DNA of 64,000 bases from NCBI RefSeq assembly GCF_002563965.1, contig NZ_PDJF01000001.1:806001-870000 (forward strand), in the 5' to 3' direction. Both the position numbers and the translations under genes were made by a program. This document shows, one piece after another, positions 40,064 to 48,191 of the stretch; the first letter of the stretch is position 1; every line of letters starts with the position of its first letter. The stretch comes from Corynebacterium renale (GTDB taxonomy: Bacteria > Actinomycetota > Actinomycetes > Mycobacteriales > Mycobacteriaceae). The notes beneath the pieces are model-generated. The model made no database searches. It was not told the DNA's origin and saw only the letters and a list, made by a program, of their open reading frames with translations.

Positions 40064-40711
40064 ATGGTGGCTCAGAAGCCGGCAAAGAAGTCCACGACGA
40101 AAAAGGCGAGCGGTAGTCGCCGCGCCACCCGCCCGAGCCCGCGCCACCGCCTCCTCGAATCCGCAACCAAACTCTTCACCAGCGAAGGCATCCGCGTGAT
40201 CGGCATTGACCGCATCTTGCGTGAGGCGGACGTCGCAAAGGCGTCCCTGTACTCGCTGTTCGGGTCGAAGGACGCGCTCGTCGTCGCCTACCTGGAGAAC
40301 TTGGACGAGCAGTGGCGCGAGGAATGGCACCGCCGCACCGAGGAACTGACAGACCCGGAGGCGAAGATTCTGGTCTTCTTCGACATGTGCCGCGACGAAC
40401 TGGAAAAAGATTCCTTCCGCGGTTCGCACTTCCAGAACGCCGCCAGCGAATACCCGCGCCCCGAAACCGAGAGCGAAGAAGCTATCCTCGCGGCCGTGAT
40501 GACGCACCGGAAGTGGTGCCACTCCACGCTCACCGAACTGCTGAACCAGAAGAACGGCTACCCCAGTGCGACGCAGGCGAACCAGCTGCTCATCTTCCTC
40601 GACGGCGGCATCGCGGGCTCTCGGCTGACGCGCACTACCGAGCCGCTGGTGACGGCGAAGGATTTGGCACGCCAACTGCTGTCCGCCCCGCCGGCGGACT
40701 ACTCCATCTGA
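40064..40711 (+). CDS. TetR-family transcriptional regulator
   Basis: This 215-aa protein has a Lys-rich leader (1-25), then the TetR helix-turn-helix (SPRHRLLESATKLFTSEGIRVIGIDRILREADVAKASLYSLFGSKDALV). The ligand domain has several aromatic and Cys residues but no recognisable ligand signature. ATG 40064 and GTG 40067 are both possible starts. Its 3' end overlaps the convergent YidC-like gene by 13 bases. Confidence 0.88.
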   Translation: MVAQKPAKKSTTKKASGSRRATRPSPRHRLLESATKLFTSEGIRVIGIDRILREADVAKASLYSLFGSKDALVVAYLENLDEQWREEWHRRTEELTDPEAKILVFFDMCRDELEKDSFRGSHFQNAASEYPRPETESEEAILAAVMTHRKWCHSTLTELLNQKNGYPSATQANQLLIFLDGGIAGSRLTRTTEPLVTAKDLARQLLSAPPADYSI

Positions 40712-41796
40712 TTTTTCTGCTGTTCACGCAACTGAGCCTGGGCCTTCGCCCGGGCTTTCTTTCGTTGCGCGGCCGCCGCCTTCTCTTCCCGCTTCGCGGT
40801 GGCGCGCTCGGCCTTGTCGCGGGCGAGCGCTTCCCGGTTCGACGCCTTGAACGAGGCTAAACGACGCCTACGCACCCACCACTTATGCGCCCGGCGCTCA
40901 CGCACCGAGTCCTTGAATGCGGCGCGACGTTGCGCGCTGTGGGCGCGGTATTCGTCGCTGAGCGGGTACCTGATGTTGAGCAGGAGGTGGAGGACGGCGG
41001 TTTGGCCGAACGTCCACAAGTTGTTGGCGAACCAGTACAAGAGCACCGCAATGGGGACGGGACCGTTCCAACCCGCCGACGCCAACATGAAGGGCGTGGC
41101 TATGGACATGGCGACGAGGAAGTAGAAGAGCCCGCGGCCCACCCGGGAATCCCAGTCCAGGGACTGGCGGTTGCGCCACGTGGACAACGCCATATTGAAG
41201 GTGGTCGCCAGGATTACAAGTAGGAGGAGGACCTGGGTGAGCGCGGTGACGTCCGCGGTGTTTGTGCCGAGGGCGGCGAGGTCGGAGTCGGGCATGCGTC
41301 GATAAGCGGCAAGGGGGATGCCGGCAAACGTGGAAGACAGGAAGCTCGTGATGTCCGCGTGGTCGAGGACGCCGATGGGTGGGTGGTAGTCGGCGCCAAA
41401 ACCCTCCTCGGGGCGCGCCATCGACAGGACCACCCGGTACAACCCCAAAAAGGCGGGGAACTGCACGAATACCGTCAGACAGCCGGCCAGGGGTTTGTGG
41501 TTATAGCGTTCCTTGAGCTCCTTCTTCGCGTCCGCGACCGCGGCGAGCTCCTCCGGGGTCGTCGCGTGCTTATCGCGCTCCTCCAGGGCTTTGTGCTCCG
41601 GGCGCATGAGCATGGAAATCCGGCCCGACTTGAACTGGATCCAAAACAGTGGGGCGATGAAAGAGCGGATCGTGACCACCAGCCCGAACAGTGCAAGCAC
41701 CCACGCCGTATCCTGCGACAGGCCCAACACGTTGTGCAGGAGGAGGTGCCACAGCTTCATCACTGCAGACACGGGGTAGGCGAAGAGATCAAGCAC
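40699..41796 (-). CDS. YidC/Oxa1-family membrane protein insertase
   Basis: This 365-aa insertase has the five-helix core of the family. The groove Arg lies in VVTIRSFIAPLFWIQF and the cytoplasmic hairpin in KERYNHKPLAGCL...VQFPAFLGLYRVV. A long, highly basic Ala/Lys/Arg tail (about 300-365) could contact the ribosome. It is not in the usual rpmH-rnpA-yidC context, so it may be a second, specialised copy. It is divergent from the sortase gene. Confidence 0.88.
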   Translation of the reverse strand: MLDLFAYPVSAVMKLWHLLLHNVLGLSQDTAWVLALFGLVVTIRSFIAPLFWIQFKSGRISMLMRPEHKALEERDKHATTPEELAAVADAKKELKERYNHKPLAGCLTVFVQFPAFLGLYRVVLSMARPEEGFGADYHPPIGVLDHADITSFLSSTFAGIPLAAYRRMPDSDLAALGTNTADVTALTQVLLLLVILATTFNMALSTWRNRQSLDWDSRVGRGLFYFLVAMSIATPFMLASAGWNGPVPIAVLLYWFANNLWTFGQTAVLHLLLNIRYPLSDEYRAHSAQRRAAFKDSVRERRAHKWWVRRRRLASFKASNREALARDKAERATAKREEKAAAAQRKKARAKAQAQLREQQKNQME

Positions 41797-41876
41797 GGGA
41801 GGCCTCCACGGTCGGTGTCACACGTTCATCCCGATGGTAGTGTGTGTTCCCAGTATTCAAGAAAAGGTGGTGCCCG

Positions 41877-42656
41877 GTGCCGCAGACATCAACGCGCGAG
41901 CGCAAGGACGCCCCGCGAGTAACCTTCACGCAGGTCGTCGGTGAAATTTTCGTGACCGTCGGCGTGCTGGTTCTCCTGTTTGCGTTCTACGAATCCTTCT
42001 GGACCAACCTCGAAGCCGGCCGCAAACAAGAAGTGGCCAACGCCCAACTCGAGGACACCTGGGAAAACCGGCGCGGCCAAGGCACCCCGGAGCTGGGCAA
42101 CGCGTTCGCCCGCCTCTACATCCCGCACTTCGGTTCGGACTTTCACTTCGCCATCGTCGAGGGCACGAATGAGGAACAGCTGCTCGCCGGGCCAGGGCAT
42201 TACCCCGAAACCCAAGGTGCCGGCCAGGCCGGGAACTTTGCGCTCGCCGGGCACCGCGTGGGCAAGGGCGCGCCGTTTAATGACTTAGGCGCGCTGAAGA
42301 CGTGCGATGCGTTGGTCGTCGAGACGCAAACCACGTGGGAAATCTACCGCGTCCTGCCCACCCCCGGCAGCGGGGACCTGTCCTGCTTCAGCCCCGACCA
42401 GCAGGTCCGCATCACCGGCGGCGACTACGCGCATGTGCAGGGACGCTACATCACCACGCCTAGCGACGTCGCCGTCATCGACCCCCTGCCCCACACCGAA
42501 GCGGCACCCGAGGGCCTGGAGGCGCTGATCACCCTGACCACGTGCCACCCGCAATTCTCCAACGCGGAACGCATGATCGTGCACGGCATGCTTACCGAAT
42601 CCCTACCCAAAGAGCCCGGCGTCGTGCCCACCGTTCTAGGAGGTAAGAATGTATAG
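41877..42656 (+). CDS. Class E-like sortase
   Basis: This 259-aa transpeptidase anchors proteins to the cell wall. It has an N-terminal membrane helix (about 14-36), then the sortase barrel with the catalytic His in NFALAGHRVGKG, the Cys in LITLTTCHPQF and the Arg in NAERMIVHG. Spacing and TTCHP resemble actinobacterial class E housekeeping sortases, which recognise LAxTG-like signals. The GTG at 41877 has AAAGG upstream; the frame opens slightly earlier. No pilin or LPxTG substrate gene lies beside it. Confidence 0.87.
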   Translation: MPQTSTRERKDAPRVTFTQVVGEIFVTVGVLVLLFAFYESFWTNLEAGRKQEVANAQLEDTWENRRGQGTPELGNAFARLYIPHFGSDFHFAIVEGTNEEQLLAGPGHYPETQGAGQAGNFALAGHRVGKGAPFNDLGALKTCDALVVETQTTWEIYRVLPTPGSGDLSCFSPDQQVRITGGDYAHVQGRYITTPSDVAVIDPLPHTEAAPEGLEALITLTTCHPQFSNAERMIVHGMLTESLPKEPGVVPTVLGGKNV

Positions 42657-42804
42657 CTGGCTGTGGCGTCACCTCCCCGGCCCGACGCTGGTGAAAATAC
42701 TGATCGTGCTGGCGGCCCTGGTGGCGATATTTTTCCTGCTCATGGAAGTGGTCTACCCGTGGGTGTCCACGCAGATGCCGTACACGGATGTGGCGGTGAA
42801 CTAA
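42649..42804 (+). CDS. Small 51-aa single-pass membrane protein after sortase
   Basis: The product reads MYSWLWRHLPGPTLVKILIV, continuing as one transmembrane helix (about 12-34) and a short external tail (PWVSTQMPYTDVAVN). The TAGGAGG ribosome-binding site and the 8-base overlap with the sortase stop show it is real and coupled. Similar small proteins often follow class E sortases in actinobacteria; the role is unknown. Confidence 0.82.
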   Translation: MYSWLWRHLPGPTLVKILIVLAALVAIFFLLMEVVYPWVSTQMPYTDVAVN

Positions 42805-42816
42805 CCGGCTAGCGGC

Positions 42817-43374
42817 TCAGCCGAAGACGGTGCGGATGACCTCTTCTGCAACCTGCTCGGCCTTGAAGGACTGTTCCTGATTCGTCCGCACAACCACGGC
42901 GTCCCCCTCCCGTGCAACCGCATACGCCGCCCCGGTCCCGGTGGCGCCCATGCGCCCGCCGGTCCACCCGCCGGGGAGTTCGGCACGCTCTGATTCCGCG
43001 ACGGGCACGAAGTGGTCGACGACCGCCCCCGCGTCAGCGACGCTGCCCAGACGGCGCACGATAACTTCCAGCTGCGGTTCCTCCGGGTAGGACCAGAAGA
43101 CGCAGGCGGGGACCTCGAAGCGGGTGTCCACGTTACTGCCGGTGACGCGCTGGCCATTGGTGTCTGCGACCCACTGGGTGTCCAGGTAGGGGCAGGGCTC
43201 GGCGGCGGTGCGGTCGTGGGCGGGCGTTTCGGTCAGCGGCACGGCGGGGGCTGCGTGTGTGGTGGGCGCTGGTGCCGGGGCGGGGGCGGGCGCAGGCTCG
43301 GGCGCCGCACACCCTGCAAGGGTTGCGGCTGCGAGGCCGGCGAGGAGGGTGCGCTTGGGTAGGCTCGTGTGCAT
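42817..43374 (-). CDS. DUF2020-type lipoprotein
   Basis: This 185-aa lipoprotein has a signal LLAGLAAATLAGC (lipid Cys near 22), a PAPAPAP spacer and a globular domain with two Cys (EPCPYLDTQWVAD and VPACVFWSYPEEP) that probably form a disulfide, matching the corynebacterial DUF2020 family of unknown function. The ATG at 43374 is inferred from the signal peptide; the upstream open frame is a shadow. The start overlaps the divergent histidine-kinase ATG. Confidence 0.8.
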   Translation of the reverse strand: MHTSLPKRTLLAGLAAATLAGCAAPEPAPAPAPAPAPTTHAAPAVPLTETPAHDRTAAEPCPYLDTQWVADTNGQRVTGSNVDTRFEVPACVFWSYPEEPQLEVIVRRLGSVADAGAVVDHFVPVAESERAELPGGWTGGRMGATGTGAAYAVAREGDAVVVRTNQEQSFKAEQVAEEVIRTVFG

Positions 43375-44608
43375 GAAAACGACTTTAGGGCAGCAGCGCC
43401 GGAAGGTGTCGGCGCGGGTCAATATGTCGACGGCCAGCCTGCAGAACAGCGTGCTCATTATTAACTGCGTGTTCTTGATTGTGGCGGCGTCGGAGTCGCT
43501 GACGATGGGGTGGGAGCTGGCGTTAAGCAACCTGATCTTGTGTGGGTTGTACGCGTTCGTCTTCTTCTACGGGAATAGGAATTGGCAGAAGTGGCCAATC
43601 CCGGGCCAGTGGGCGTGGTTGGTCAGCCTGACGGCGGTATGGATCATGCTCATGGCTATCACGGGCGCGGCCTTGTACCTGATTATGCCGCTGTGCTTCA
43701 TTTACCTGCGGGTTCTCAACGGTTGGCGGGGTGTCGTCGCGGTGATTGCGGCGACGGCACTGACGATTGGGGTGCAAATCCCGGGTGGCCTGACGCCGGG
43801 TGGCGTATTGGGGCCGAGCTTTTCTGCCCTCATCATTGTGATTGTGTACAGCGCTTACCGGACCCTGTGGCTGGTCAGTGAGGACCGCCAGGAACTCATC
43901 GAGGAGTTGCTGAACACCCAGGCGGAGCTGGCGGAGTCGCAGCGTACAGCGGGTATGGCGGCGGAGCGGCAGCGCTTGGCCCACGAGATTCACGACACCG
44001 TCGCCCAGGGTCTGTCGTCTATCCAGATGCTGTTGCACGTTGCCTCCCGGGATCTGGCCCAGGCGGACATGGACGCCGGCGACCGGGAGCGTATCGAACA
44101 GCGGCTGGAGCAGGCACGTTCCACGGCGTCAGACAATCTTGCGGAAGCCCGCGCCATGATTGCGGCGCTCCAGCCGGCGTCGTTAAGCGAGCATTCCCTG
44201 GAGGATGCGCTGAACCGGGCGGCGCGCAGTTATGGGGCGAGTGCGCAGACGGTCATTGACGTGGACGTCGTCGGTGAGCCGTACCCGCTGCCCATGAAGG
44301 TGGAGGCCGCCCTCCTGCGGATCGCGCAGGGCGCGGTGGGCAACGTGATGAAGCACGCGAACGCATCGAAGGCACGCATCACCTTGAGCTACGAGGAAGA
44401 TGAGATCCGCCTGGACGTGGTGGATAACGGCGACGGCTTCGACCCCGCGGCCGTCGAGGCGCGCCCAGCCGGACTAGGCCACGTGGGACTTTCTGCTTTA
44501 CGACGCCGCGCCGAAGAGATTGGAAGCGCCCTGACTATCGAATCCACACCGGGCAGGGGGACGGCCCTCAGTGTTGCAGTACGCCGCGACGGGGGTGGCC
44601 AGGGGTAG
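43373..44608 (+). CDS. NarL-type sensor histidine kinase
   Basis: This 411-aa kinase has about five transmembrane helices (residues 20-165), a short coiled coil, then the HisKA_3 domain with the phospho-His in RLAHEIHDTVAQGLSSIQ and an ATPase domain with GNVMKHANASKARI and VVDNGDGFDP. With the response regulator 84 bp downstream it forms a two-component system. Either ATG 43373 or ATG 43424 (MSTASLQNS) could be the start. The signal is unknown; related corynebacterial pairs sense haem or envelope stress. Confidence 0.9.
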   Translation: MKTTLGQQRRKVSARVNMSTASLQNSVLIINCVFLIVAASESLTMGWELALSNLILCGLYAFVFFYGNRNWQKWPIPGQWAWLVSLTAVWIMLMAITGAALYLIMPLCFIYLRVLNGWRGVVAVIAATALTIGVQIPGGLTPGGVLGPSFSALIIVIVYSAYRTLWLVSEDRQELIEELLNTQAELAESQRTAGMAAERQRLAHEIHDTVAQGLSSIQMLLHVASRDLAQADMDAGDRERIEQRLEQARSTASDNLAEARAMIAALQPASLSEHSLEDALNRAARSYGASAQTVIDVDVVGEPYPLPMKVEAALLRIAQGAVGNVMKHANASKARITLSYEEDEIRLDVVDNGDGFDPAAVEARPAGLGHVGLSALRRRAEEIGSALTIESTPGRGTALSVAVRRDGGGQG

Positions 44609-44692
44609 CGAAAAGTGTGGAGGATATGAGTACAATCTGTGGAGACTAACCTGCGCCTGCAGTTGGGCGCTCAATGAGGAAGGACCTGCACT

Positions 44693-45343
44693 ATGGGCCG
44701 ACGAAAGATTCGTGTACTGCTCGCCGACGACCACGAGATCGTCCGCATGGGCTTACGTGCAATCCTCGATGGTGAAGACGACATCGAAGTCATCGGCGAA
44801 GTTGCAACCGCCGAGGCCGCTATCTCCGCAGCGCTTGCCGGCGGCATTGATGTTATCCTCATGGACCTCCGCTTCGGCCCAGGTGTCGAAGGCACCAAGC
44901 TGACCACCGGCGCGCAAGCCACAGCGGCCATCAAGGAGCAGATGACCACCCCGCCGAAAATCCTGGTGGTCACCAACTACGACACCGACGCCGACATCCT
45001 GGGCGCCATCGAATCCGGTGCCGTCGGCTACCTGCTCAAGGATGCCCCACCGGCAGAACTGCTCGCGGCCGTGCGCTCCGCGGCGGAGGGTGACTCCGCG
45101 CTGTCGCCTGTGGTCGCGGACCGGTTGATGACGCGCGTCCGCACCCCACGCTCCTCCCTGACCCCACGCGAACTCGAGGTCTTGGGCCTGGTGGCGGACG
45201 GCAATTCGAACCGCGAAATCGGCGAAACCCTCATGCTCTCCGAGGCCACCGTGAAGTCCCACCTGGTGCACATCTACGACAAGCTGGGTGTGCGCTCCCG
45301 CACCTCGGCCGTCGCGGCCGCCCGCGAACAGGGCGTCATTTAA
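44693..45343 (+). CDS. NarL/LuxR-family response regulator
   Basis: This 216-aa protein has a receiver domain (acidic pocket ADDHE, phospho-acceptor Asp in VILMDLRF, Lys in YLLKDAPP) and a C-terminal LuxR helix-turn-helix (LTPRELEVLGLVADGNSNREIGETL...VKSHLVHIYDKLG). AGGAAGG precedes the ATG. It is the partner of the kinase just upstream. Confidence 0.95.
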   Translation: MGRRKIRVLLADDHEIVRMGLRAILDGEDDIEVIGEVATAEAAISAALAGGIDVILMDLRFGPGVEGTKLTTGAQATAAIKEQMTTPPKILVVTNYDTDADILGAIESGAVGYLLKDAPPAELLAAVRSAAEGDSALSPVVADRLMTRVRTPRSSLTPRELEVLGLVADGNSNREIGETLMLSEATVKSHLVHIYDKLGVRSRTSAVAAAREQGVI

Positions 45344-45354
45344 AAAGGGCGCGA

Positions 45355-45392
45355 AAAGGCCGCCGGAACGTTGGTGCGTTCCGGCGGCCTTT
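45355..45392. terminator. Bidirectional terminator between response regulator and lsr2
   Basis: AAAGGCCGCCGGAAC and its exact complement GTTCCGGCGGCCTTT form a 15-bp stem with a GTTGGTGC-type loop. Confidence 0.9.
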
Positions 45393-45408
45393 ACTGTTGT
45401 GCGCCGTT

Positions 45409-45741
45409 TTACTTATGCGCGGCGTCGTAGGCGTCGATGACCTCGGTTGGGATCTTGCCGCGGTCGGCGACGTCGTAGCCGTTGTCCTGCGCCCACTTGC
45501 GGATCTCCTTGGCGCGGTTGTTACGGCGTGGTGCGGTAGCGCGCCGGGTGGTGGCGGTTTCCTTGCGGGCGACGTCGATAAAGGGCTGGAGTGCCTCGTG
45601 CAGTTTCGTGGCATTCTCCGCGGAGAGGTCGAGGACGTAATTGGTGCCTTCGAGGGAGAACCGGACGATGTGCACTTGGTCGTCGTTAAGCGGTGCTCCG
45701 TCTAAATCGTCAAAGTATTGCGTGATTTCTTTGCGCGCCAT
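45409..45741 (-). CDS. lsr2: Lsr2-type nucleoid-associated protein
   Basis: This 110-aa DNA-bridging protein silences AT-rich, often horizontally acquired DNA. The N-terminal oligomerisation domain (ITQYFDDLDGAPL...VHIVRFSLEGTNYVLDLS) and C-terminal DNA-binding domain (IRKWAQDNGYDVADRGKIP) are complete. The AT-hook-like RGR of mycobacterial Lsr2 is RGK here. AGAAGG precedes the ATG. Confidence 0.95.
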   Translation of the reverse strand: MARKEITQYFDDLDGAPLNDDQVHIVRFSLEGTNYVLDLSAENATKLHEALQPFIDVARKETATTRRATAPRRNNRAKEIRKWAQDNGYDVADRGKIPTEVIDAYDAAHK

Positions 45742-45847
45742 AAGCCTTCTCTTTTCGTATAGTTTTTAAATTTGAGTGCTTAATGCGCAGTTTAGCGGAA
45801 AATGAATTGCGATGACATAATTGCGCGCAAATGTATTGAATAAAAAT

Positions 45848-45880
45848 CCCGGTTATATTCTGCGGGAGAATATAACCGGG
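45848..45880 (-). terminator. Terminator after DUF6474 gene
   Basis: CCCGGTTATATTCT (45848-45861) pairs perfectly with AGAATATAACCGGG (45867-45880); on the minus strand ATTTTTA follows. Confidence 0.88.
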
Positions 45881-45893
45881 GCTTAAAGGGGAT

Positions 45894-46526
45894 TTAGCGC
45901 TGGATGGATTCCTGCAATTGATTAGTGACTTGGTCGATATCACGCTCAATCGAAGAATGTGCGCGGCGTCGCTGCTCATCGGTCATGTATTCGGCATTAT
46001 CCACGGCGGCGGACAATTCGTCGAGGCGGTCCTCTACGTCCCGGCGCAGGCCAGGGGCGATGCCGTCGCGCTTCAGGCTGCGACGAATTCCTTCAATACG
46101 GGCTTTTAATGGTGCGCCGTGGCCGGAAAACTGGGCCATTTGGTCGGGGGTAATTCCAAACTTTTGTGCGCGCTGTTCGTTGAGTTTTTCTTTACCGGAG
46201 GTAACCAGTCGATAGATGGCAGGAATTGCCAGTGGAGCCAGGAGGCGGGCTGCGCCGGTCCACCGCTTCACGTTGTCTTTGTTGAACTTGCCGGCTTTAA
46301 GCTGGGCGAGTTTCTTCTCCGCCATCTGCTTTTCGTGCTTGCGCTTAGCTTTCAGGCCTTTGCGTTCTGCTTTAAGTAATTCGCGTTCCTGTTTTGCGAG
46401 CAGTTTCGCGCGACGGTGGTCCGCTTTGGCGGCGGATTTTACTTCGCCGGCGGCACGCTTTTCGGCGGCCTTAATTTCTGCTTTGTAGCGTGCGCGTTTT
46501 TTCAGTGCTTTATCCAGAAGTCCCAT
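45894..46526 (-). CDS. DUF6474-type coiled-coil protein
   Basis: This 210-aa protein is basic and Ala/Lys/Arg-rich. A long coiled coil covers residues 8-85, a hydrophobic patch lies at ARLLAPLAIPAIYRLV, and a second helical region (130-205) is rich in Glu/Arg. I associate it with the corynebacterial DUF6474 family; function is unknown. It could attach to membrane or nucleoid. It lies between lsr2 and a RecB-like nuclease gene. Confidence 0.7.
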   Translation of the reverse strand: MGLLDKALKKRARYKAEIKAAEKRAAGEVKSAAKADHRRAKLLAKQERELLKAERKGLKAKRKHEKQMAEKKLAQLKAGKFNKDNVKRWTGAARLLAPLAIPAIYRLVTSGKEKLNEQRAQKFGITPDQMAQFSGHGAPLKARIEGIRRSLKRDGIAPGLRRDVEDRLDELSAAVDNAEYMTDEQRRRAHSSIERDIDQVTNQLQESIQR

Positions 46527-46604
46527 GTGTATTAAGCCTAGTCTGTGGTGGTTGTTCTAACAGACTTCAACATTACCCGGAAAGTCCTTTAAGCTAGTGG
46601 AATT

Positions 46605-48191
46605 GTGACGAACCCCGAACTTGTGGCACCGGACCCGCAGCGCATTGCGTTGGCGGCTTCCCAGCCGATGGGGGTTCGCGATTTATCCGGCTGCCAGTGG
46701 GCGGTGGCGCAGCGCCGCGCGTACCCGGAGATTGGGCCGGGTCCGGAATCGTTGGCGCGGCGTGCGCGGATGGCGTCGGCGGAGCAGGCGGTGTGGGAGC
46801 TGCTCCCGGTGCGGGCTGCCCGCGGGGACAGGGTTGCTTTTCGACGTCACGACGTCCCGCCGGAGGAGCCGTCGATAAGCAAGGAAAGTGCGCGGTGGTT
46901 GCGCGAAATGGCCACCCTGGACGCGCTGGCGTCGGGGGCGCACCTGATTACGGGCGCGGCGTTTAGTGGCGTGTTTGAGGGCGTGGCCTGGTCCGTGGAG
47001 GTACCGGTGCTGGTGCGCGTGGGGGAGGCGTATATGCCGGTGGTAATCAGTAACCACCGGATTGGGCGGCGTGCCGAGCGCGGGAGCGCGCAGGTCATTG
47101 CGACGGCACGGCTGGGGCTCGGGCGGCCGCTGGAAGAAAAGTACAAGGTCAAGGCGTACGCGCACGAACACAATGAGGCCGTGCTGGCGGCGTGGGGGCT
47201 GCGCGCCGCCGGGCTGGATAGTGGGCTGGCCGGGATTATCGGGCAGGATCGGACGCGGACGTTCGTGGTGGAGTTGGCCCGGTTTGAGCAGGCCACGGTC
47301 ACGGCGATGCGCGAACCGATCCCGGAGGGGCCGCTGCGCGTGCGCGAATGCGACGGCTGCCGCTTCTGGCACCTGTGCGAACCGGAGCTGCGCGCGCGTG
47401 ACGATATTTCGCTGCTCTTCCGTGGCGATAAGGCTCGCCAGTTCCGCGAATTGGGCTTAGGCACGGTTGCCGGACTCGCGGCGGCGGAGTTGGGGGAGGC
47501 GTCCGCCCTGGCGCAGGCGTACCGCGACGGCGTGGACGTGCTGGCGCGTGCCCGCGTGCAGGCGGTGCCGCGCCGCGACGTGGAAATCGACCTCGACGTC
47601 GAGGCGTACCTGGATCACGGCGCCTACTTGTGGGGACTGTGGGACGGGCACGCCTACCACGGTTTCGCCACCTGGGATGGGCTCGGTGGGGTGGCCGAAG
47701 GTGAAAACTTTGCGCGCATGTGGGGGTGGTTGCGCGCCGCCGTCGAAAGTGCGCGGGCCGCCGGCCAGACCGTGGGCATTTATTGCTACGCCGCGGGCGG
47801 GGAGAACCACTGGCTGCGCAGCAGTGCGCGGCGCTTCGGCGGGCAGGTGTATGCGGGTGTGCGCGCGCCGACCCTCGAGGAGGTGGAGGAATTCATCGCC
47901 TCGGACGAGTGGATTGACGTGTTCGTGGCGGTGAAGGCCTCGCTCATCGGGACCGGTGGCGTGGGCCTGAAGGTGGTGGCCCCGCACGCCGGGTTTCACT
48001 GGCGCGAGTCCGGTTTCGCGGGCGAAGAGTCCGTGAGCGCATACCGCGAAGCCCGCGGGATTGACCCCGGCGACCCGGAGGCTGCCCGGGCGCGCCTGCT
48101 GGACTACAATGAAGACGACTGCCGCGCCACCAGCGCCGTGCGTGCATGGTTAAGCGCTGGTGCCCCGGGTGTTCGGCGCGTCGTCGATTAG
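46605..48191 (+). CDS. TM0106-family RecB-like putative nuclease
   Basis: This 528-aa protein joins an N-terminal RecB/Cas4-like nuclease region (1-290), containing the Cys cluster CDGCRFWHLC that could hold an iron-sulfur cluster, to a C-terminal RNase H-like exonuclease domain ending with the motif LDYNEDDCRATSAV. The family is common in actinobacteria and is presumed to act in DNA repair. The GTG at 46605 is the likely start. Its last 42 bases overlap the 3' end of the convergent MFS gene. It contains a CGTCGATAAGC copy at 46870-46880. Confidence 0.86.
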   Translation: MTNPELVAPDPQRIALAASQPMGVRDLSGCQWAVAQRRAYPEIGPGPESLARRARMASAEQAVWELLPVRAARGDRVAFRRHDVPPEEPSISKESARWLREMATLDALASGAHLITGAAFSGVFEGVAWSVEVPVLVRVGEAYMPVVISNHRIGRRAERGSAQVIATARLGLGRPLEEKYKVKAYAHEHNEAVLAAWGLRAAGLDSGLAGIIGQDRTRTFVVELARFEQATVTAMREPIPEGPLRVRECDGCRFWHLCEPELRARDDISLLFRGDKARQFRELGLGTVAGLAAAELGEASALAQAYRDGVDVLARARVQAVPRRDVEIDLDVEAYLDHGAYLWGLWDGHAYHGFATWDGLGGVAEGENFARMWGWLRAAVESARAAGQTVGIYCYAAGGENHWLRSSARRFGGQVYAGVRAPTLEEVEEFIASDEWIDVFVAVKASLIGTGGVGLKVVAPHAGFHWRESGFAGEESVSAYREARGIDPGDPEAARARLLDYNEDDCRATSAVRAWLSAGAPGVRRVVD

